Assembly (NCBI GenBank): GCA_036501365.1
Contig: DASYAL010000009.1
Span: forward strand, 1-64,000
Direction of reading: 5' to 3'
Length of the DNA stretch: 64,000 nt
Origin: CAIKMD01 sp036501365
Lineage (GTDB): Bacteria > Pseudomonadota > Alphaproteobacteria > ATCC43930 > CGMCC-115725
Made by a program: the position numbers and the translations under genes. Every line of letters begins with the position of its first letter. Position 1 is the first letter of the stretch. Below the pieces are notes generated by a model, which was given only the letters and a program-made list of their open reading frames with translations, was not told the origin of the DNA and searched no databases. Of the stretch, positions 59,474 through 64,000 are shown in pieces.

Positions 59474-60658
59474 ATGCCCTTGGTCGAGCCTCGATCCGCC
59501 GAACCCGCGCTCCTTGCCCGCGCGGTCGAGCCACCCCATCCTGATATCGAATTGGGTATGAAGCGTGCGCGCCTGACCTATGCAGCACGCATTCCCTCCG
59601 CCGGGATCAATCGAGACACCGGGCTGATCCTTTATATCGGCGGCTATGGCATGAATGCGCAGGACACCTTCACGACGAGCCTGCTTTCTTATCTCGCCGA
59701 GCGCCACAACTGCGGCGCCGCAACGCTGGATTATTTCGGCGCGCGGATGCGCGCCGGGATTCTGGACCGGATCGTGCCGCATTTCGATTTCTTCAAAAAC
59801 CTCGCCGCGCATTACGGTCTCAGCGTCACCGCGCCCAAAGGCATTGCGATGGAAGAGATTCTGGCGCGGATCGCGACCTTGTTGGCCCAAAACGGCGTTT
59901 CGCAGCTGCCAAATGACTGCCTGTTGCTGAATCATTCGGAAGAATACAATTCGATGGGCTTTCTGCCTGCGCTTGACGGGCTGGCGGTCTGTCATGACTT
60001 GCTGGAGACGTTCGGGCTGAACAAGACGCGGCTTTTTCTTCTCGGCACATCTTATGGCGGCTATATCGCCGGCTTGATGGCGAAATTGGCGCCGCGGACC
60101 TTTCGCATGGTAGTCGACAATTCGGGATTTTCTTCCGCCGATGACGACCAAGCCGCCCTCCTCGGCTTGCAAAATCTGTTCATAAACGGCGTCGCGATGC
60201 TTTGCCAGAACGTCCGCACCTGGTCCCCCGATCCGCGCTCGCCGAATTTCTTTTCCTCCGCGCGCAGGGCGATCCGGGATCTTCTTCGGCCCGAACACGT
60301 TTTTCCCGGCACGGCGCGGATCTACGCCTATCACTCGGCGACGGATACCGTCGCGCCGACGGCGCGTAAATTACGCTTGCGCGGCGTCTACCAGGATCGC
60401 GTCGCTTACGAGCTCGCGATCGTCGACGCGAGCCAGATCGACGGGCGGCTTTTCAAGACGCTCGCGCACGGCATGAAGGCATCGCTACGCGGTTTGTTCG
60501 ATCTGTCGCACGAAAAATTTGTGCGTGATGGCGGCGCCTTGTCCGACGCGACGGATTTCGATCGCGAATCCGACTACGTCTTCGCTTGCGGCACTGAAGC
60601 CTATCGGCTCACGTTCTCGCCCGAATACGGCGTTCGCGCCGCGCTTTGTGCGGCCTAA
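59474..60658 (+). CDS. DUF2920-like alpha/beta hydrolase
   Basis: A 394-residue soluble protein. GLILYIGGYGMNAQDTFTTS starts the fold; the nucleophile elbow is LFLLGTSYGGYIAGLMA (G-x-S-x-G). YHSATDTVAPTARK and FKTLAHGMKASL probably carry the Asp and His. Resembles DUF2920 proteins found in Campylobacter and in polysaccharide or flagellin-modification regions. It has no signal peptide. Substrate unknown. Converges on the TRAP receptor gene. Confidence 0.7.
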   Translation: MPLVEPRSAEPALLARAVEPPHPDIELGMKRARLTYAARIPSAGINRDTGLILYIGGYGMNAQDTFTTSLLSYLAERHNCGAATLDYFGARMRAGILDRIVPHFDFFKNLAAHYGLSVTAPKGIAMEEILARIATLLAQNGVSQLPNDCLLLNHSEEYNSMGFLPALDGLAVCHDLLETFGLNKTRLFLLGTSYGGYIAGLMAKLAPRTFRMVVDNSGFSSADDDQAALLGLQNLFINGVAMLCQNVRTWSPDPRSPNFFSSARRAIRDLLRPEHVFPGTARIYAYHSATDTVAPTARKLRLRGVYQDRVAYELAIVDASQIDGRLFKTLAHGMKASLRGLFDLSHEKFVRDGGALSDATDFDRESDYVFACGTEAYRLTFSPEYGVRAALCAA

Positions 60659-60669
60659 GGCGAGGCCGG

Positions 60670-61683
60670 CTACATCCCCGTTTGCAGCTTCGACAGCTCG
60701 GTGCGATAGGCCGCCAGAACCTTCGCGCCATCCGGCGTGCGCGCCACCCACGCCGCTTCGAGCGGCGCCATCTTCTGCCGCCATGCCGCCGTCTGTTCCG
60801 GGGTGAGCGTGACGATGGTGCGCTTGTCGCCGCGCGCGACAGTCTGACCCTTCCCGTCCTTGCGTTCCTGGTCCCAGAACGCGCCGAAGGCGCGGCTGGC
60901 CATTTCGCCGGAATGCGCATCGAGCACCTTCTTCACCGCCGGCGATAGCGATTCGTATTTCCTCTTGCTCATGAAGATCATGCCGACCGAAGTGCCGAGG
61001 GTTGTGTCGACGTGGTAGTTGGTGACCTCGGCGAGCTTGAACGGATTGAACGAAGTCCACGAGACCGCCGCGCCGTCGGCTGTGCCGCGCTGGATCGCCG
61101 CATACATCTCGAACAACGGGATCGAAAGCGGCGAGCCGCCGAGCAAGGTGATCGCGTCCGCATTCACTTTCGAGGCGACGATCAGCTTGGCGCCGCCGAG
61201 ACTGTCGAGCGATTTGAGCGGATGCGACATATGGATGCCCGACGCCGTCATCGCGACCAGCATCAGCGGATGGATGGTGTCGTATTCGGCGTCGAGCAAG
61301 CCCGACTGATAGAGCCGCCAGAGCGCCGTCGAGCCTTCCGCCGAGCTGCGCGCCATGAACGGCAGGGTGCCGACATCGGAGCGGGGGAATTTACCGGCGA
61401 CGTCGTTCTGCAGGATCCAGCCGATCTGGACGACATCGTCGAGCACGCGATCATAGGCGTTGGTGGCGTTGGCGATCGCCGTGCCGTCGCGGACGTCGAT
61501 TTGAACGACGCCTTTGCCGTCGGCATTCAGGCTTTGCGCCCAGGGATGCATGAACAAAGCATTGGGATGGGTATCGCCGGGGTTGGCGGTGGCAAAAATC
61601 AGGGTCGTCTCGTCCGCGGACGCGACGCGCGACACGAGAAGGACCGCAAGACAAAAAGCGGTGATAACGGCAAAGCGCGGCAT
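60670..61683 (-). CDS. TRAP transporter substrate-binding protein (DctP family)
   Basis: A 337-residue periplasmic receptor. Signal peptide PRFAVITAFCLAVLLVSRVASA, then LIFATANPGDTHPNALFMHPWA, KSLDSLGGAKLIVASKV and the hinge GTADGAAVSWTSFNPFKLAEVTNYH in outline. Strong site ggggagga before the ATG. No dctQ/dctM membrane genes are adjacent, so it is an orphan receptor or works with a distant permease. Divergent from the VOC gene. Confidence 0.9.
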   Translation of the reverse strand: MPRFAVITAFCLAVLLVSRVASADETTLIFATANPGDTHPNALFMHPWAQSLNADGKGVVQIDVRDGTAIANATNAYDRVLDDVVQIGWILQNDVAGKFPRSDVGTLPFMARSSAEGSTALWRLYQSGLLDAEYDTIHPLMLVAMTASGIHMSHPLKSLDSLGGAKLIVASKVNADAITLLGGSPLSIPLFEMYAAIQRGTADGAAVSWTSFNPFKLAEVTNYHVDTTLGTSVGMIFMSKRKYESLSPAVKKVLDAHSGEMASRAFGAFWDQERKDGKGQTVARGDKRTIVTLTPEQTAAWRQKMAPLEAAWVARTPDGAKVLAAYRTELSKLQTGM

Positions 61684-61778
61684 GGCTTCCTCCCCTCGTT
61701 GAATTATTATCCGCTCATTATCGCCGGTTCGCCGCCCAGTGAATAGTGCGGTAAGGTCGGAGCAACAGGGAGGTAGCA

Positions 61779-62171
61779 ATGTTCAAGCGGATCGATCACG
61801 TCGAGCTGATCACCGACCAGCCCGAGCGAACGGAGAAATTTTATACCGAGGTGCTCGGCTTCAAAGTGCGGGCGCGCAACCGCGTCCCGCAAGCGCAAAA
61901 CGCCGTGCTCAACCTCGTCTATCTCGATCTCGGCGGCACGACGGTCGAGCTAATGAGCTATGAGGGCGCGACGCCCTCTGCCGCGCCGACCGGGCTTCAT
62001 CTTGGCTACAATCTCATCGCCCTCGAAGTTGAGGACATGACCAAGGCGCTCGATTATCTCAAGGGCCACGGCGTCGAAGCCGTCTGGGGGCCGGTGACTC
62101 TCAAAAACGCGGCGCGGGCCGAGATCATCGATCCGAACGGCTATCACATCGAATTGCGCCAGTGGTTCTAG
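61779..62171 (+). CDS. VOC (glyoxalase-like) protein
   Basis: A 130-residue single-chain VOC fold: RIDHVELITDQPERTEKFYT, VYLDLGGTTVELMSYEG, LGYNLIALEVEDMTKALDYL and EIIDPNGYHIELRQWF. His and Glu positions suit a metal-dependent isomerase or dioxygenase. Ribosome site aggagg-type (gggaggtagca) 5 bp upstream. The downstream amidohydrolase starts 40 bp later; together they may degrade one small organic substrate. Confidence 0.9.
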   Translation: MFKRIDHVELITDQPERTEKFYTEVLGFKVRARNRVPQAQNAVLNLVYLDLGGTTVELMSYEGATPSAAPTGLHLGYNLIALEVEDMTKALDYLKGHGVEAVWGPVTLKNAARAEIIDPNGYHIELRQWF

Positions 62172-62211
62172 GCGGGATATGCTCGGCTGCAGGGAATTGG
62201 AGGGACGGGCG

Positions 62212-63159
62212 ATGGCAGCGGACTGGATCGACATCCACGGTCATTTCAACGTACCGGCGCTGCGGCCGCGACCGGTGCCGGGTTGGACTTTCTCGCCCGA
62301 GACCAGCATCGATTTTATGGACCGCACCGGCGTGGCGGCGCAACTGCTGTCCAATTACGGACCACAGACCACCGAGACCATGATCGCCGCGAACAACGCC
62401 GGCGCGGCGATCGTCGCGGCGCATCCCGATCGCTTCGGCCTGCTCGCGCAATTGCCGATGGCCGAACCCGAACATGCGCTCGCCGAGCTTCGCCGTGGCA
62501 TCGATCAACTCGATGTCGAAGGCTTCGCGATCCAAAGCAATTACAACGGCGTCTATCTCGGCGATCCGCGCTTCGAGCCGATCTGGGCCGAGCTCGATCG
62601 CCGCGGCGCGACACTCTTCATCCATCCGACGCCGCTCGGCTATGAGGATACGCGGCTCGGCCGTCCCGGCGCGCTAATCGAGGCGCCGTTCGACACGGCG
62701 CGCACCGTGGTCGACATGCTCTATGCCGGCGTCTTCCGCCGCTACGGTAATTTCAACGTCATCCTCGCCCATGCCGGCGGCGCCTTGCCCGCCCTCGCCG
62801 GGCGGCTCGAGACGCTCGGGCCCTGGCCGCTCGGCTGGGCCGCGAACTCTCAGCAGGTCACCGCCGCGGAGATGCGCGAGACCTTCGCTCGGCTCTATTA
62901 CGACACCGCCCTCGCCGGCACGCCGCATTCGCTTGATCCGGTCCTCGACGTGACGACGGCCGACCACGTGCTCTACGGCGCCGATTTCGGCGCGCCCTGC
63001 ACATATATCGATGTCTGTCAGGCGCATCTCGACGCGCTGCGCGGCAATACGCGGCTAAGCGCCGCCGAGCGCGGCGCGGTCGGGCGCAACGCCCTGCGGC
63101 TTTTCCCGAAATTCGCCAAGCGCATCGCCGGCGTAGCGGTCCGCGTCGCGGCCGAATAA
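62212..63159 (+). CDS. Amidohydrolase family protein
   Basis: A 315-residue Amidohydro_2 enzyme. HxH in WIDIHGHFNVPAL; LFIHPTPLGYEDT; VILAHAGGALPALAGRLE; and HVLYGADFGAPCTYID with the catalytic Asp. No export signal. ATG at 62212 gives MAADWIDIHGH. Grouped with the VOC gene and, divergently, a TRAP receptor, suggesting uptake and breakdown of an organic acid. Substrate unknown. Confidence 0.88.
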   Translation: MAADWIDIHGHFNVPALRPRPVPGWTFSPETSIDFMDRTGVAAQLLSNYGPQTTETMIAANNAGAAIVAAHPDRFGLLAQLPMAEPEHALAELRRGIDQLDVEGFAIQSNYNGVYLGDPRFEPIWAELDRRGATLFIHPTPLGYEDTRLGRPGALIEAPFDTARTVVDMLYAGVFRRYGNFNVILAHAGGALPALAGRLETLGPWPLGWAANSQQVTAAEMRETFARLYYDTALAGTPHSLDPVLDVTTADHVLYGADFGAPCTYIDVCQAHLDALRGNTRLSAAERGAVGRNALRLFPKFAKRIAGVAVRVAAE

Positions 63160-63194
63160 TTCCCGATGCCTTGATGCGGCGAGATGGGCGCGGG

Positions 63195-64000
63195 CTAGCC
63201 GATGCCCAGTTTCGCCTTGACGATTTCGGTCAGCGGCACCAGCACGATGTTCTTTTGCGGCAGATTGGCGATCCAGCCGATCAGCGCCGCGATTGTCGCG
63301 TCATGCGGATGGCCGATCGCGACCGCCACGCCCTTCTTGCGCGCGATCGCCTCGAGCTCTTTCAGCCGTTGCTCGACCGCCGTAGCGTGCTGATCGTCGT
63401 CGAGGAACACGTCGCGCTCGGCAAAGGGCACCCCGGCCGCCGCGGCTGCCTTCGCTCCGACGCTGTTCCCGATGGTGCGTGAGTCGAGGAACATCAGGCC
63501 GCGCGCTTTCAGAACATCCATCACCCAGCCCATGCCTTGCACGTCTTCCGTGAAGCGGCTGCCCATGTGGTTGTTGATGCCGACGTAGCCATCGAGCCGG
63601 GCGAGATCCCAATCGAGGCGTCGCACCACCTCGTCATGCGACAGGTTGGTCGCGAGCCCGTTCGGCCCCATGTCGATCTTGCCGTCGATCGGCTCCATCG
63701 GCACATGCACGATCATCTCGTGGCCGTTGCGGCGCGCGGCGGCGATGAGCTGCGGCAGGTCGTCGGAATACGGCAGGAAGGACAGCGTCACCGCGGCCGG
63801 CAGACCCATGACGCGCTCGGTGCGCGGCCGGTCGAGGCCGAGATCGTCGATGACGATGGCAACGCGCGGACGGTCCCGCATATCGGTCGATACCGCCGCC
63901 GCGAAGCGCAACCAGGCCGGCTGCTCGGCGGCAGGCGCCGGCACGGGCGGTGCGGTTTGCGGCATGGCCGGCGGCGACAGGGCCGCTTGCGCGGGCGGCG
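63195..64000 (-). CDS. Divergent polysaccharide deacetylase family protein (YibQ-like), 5' end beyond window
   Basis: At least 268 residues; the frame continues past the window edge through a Pro/Ala-rich stretch. Conserved core: RVAIVIDDLGLDRPRTERVMG, VTLSFLPYSDDLPQLIAAAR, GHEMIVHVPMEPID, GYVGINNHMGSRFTED, FLDSRTIGNSVGAKAAAAAG and VAIGHPHDATI. These are the YibQ motifs. The NodB-fold metal residues (DD, NHMGS) are retained. Function unproven; it is often linked to envelope biogenesis next to carboxy-terminal proteases. Confidence 0.9.
   Translation of the reverse strand, partial: PPAQAALSPPAMPQTAPPVPAPAAEQPAWLRFAAAVSTDMRDRPRVAIVIDDLGLDRPRTERVMGLPAAVTLSFLPYSDDLPQLIAAARRNGHEMIVHVPMEPIDGKIDMGPNGLATNLSHDEVVRRLDWDLARLDGYVGINNHMGSRFTEDVQGMGWVMDVLKARGLMFLDSRTIGNSVGAKAAAAAGVPFAERDVFLDDDQHATAVEQRLKELEAIARKKGVAVAIGHPHDATIAALIGWIANLPQKNIVLVPLTEIVKAKLGIG

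Overview
The window looks like a high-GC (roughly 65-68 %) alphaproteobacterial chromosome, probably Rhizobiales/Hyphomicrobiales or Rhodospirillales. The evidence is the minus-strand order tpiA, secG, pyrG, (insert), kdsA, eno, the divergent tpiA / ppiD-like / trpE pair, the glmU-glmS pair, and palindromic repeats of the 'gtcatgcccggacttg...' type common in that class. Genus cannot be fixed from sequence reading alone. No rRNA, tRNA or CRISPR array was seen.

Layout. 0-8 kb: two MFS transporters, a substrate-binding protein, an NHL-repeat protein, a large GloVer/RTX-type secreted protein and a Tat-exported amidohydrolase. 8-12.3 kb: a hybrid histidine kinase with a downstream single-domain response regulator, and a methyltransferase. 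12.3-21.4 kb: an OmpA-type porin, several envelope proteins including a tandem pair of proline-rich single-span paralogues, a second substrate-binding protein, an FAD monooxygenase, small exported proteins and a broken FNT transporter. 21.6-28.6 kb: RlpA, glmS, glmU, a DUF5996 protein, an outer-membrane pseudogene and a pirin. 28.7-31.4 kb: a ferritin-like protein converging on an arsenic operon (arsR-grxB-arsC-aquaporin) with two matching ArsR operators. 31.4-36.1 kb: a Crp/Fnr regulator coupled to a Tat-exported acetolactate-decarboxylase-like protein behind an FNR-type palindrome, a MOT1-type molybdate transporter and an EntS-like MFS exporter. 36.2-36.8 kb: a three-copy repeat array.

36.9-53.1 kb: the housekeeping run tpiA-secG-pyrG-kdsA-eno (minus strand) is split between pyrG and kdsA by about 10 kb of accessory DNA. 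From kdsA outward this holds a DUF433/DUF5615 toxin-antitoxin pair, a short kdsA fragment, and a low-GC seven-gene restriction-modification-like cassette: Vsr nuclease, small protein, C5 DNA methyltransferase, GHKL/MutL-MORC-like ATPase, two accessory proteins and a PUA/EVE-like protein. Beyond it lie two partial copies of the pyrG 3' end, an orphan terminase small subunit, a vapBC pair and a GxxExxY protein embedded in an inverted repeat. The cassette is bounded by a pyrG 3' fragment on one side and a kdsA 5' fragment on the other. This suggests it arrived already carrying a pyrG-kdsA junction from a relative, and it is the most interesting object in the window.

53.2-64 kb: a PpiD-like folding factor, trpE with its own terminator, two amidohydrolases, an outer-membrane channel-like protein, a COG4705 membrane protein, a DUF2920-like hydrolase, a TRAP substrate-binding protein, a VOC protein, and a polysaccharide-deacetylase-like (YibQ) gene running off the end.
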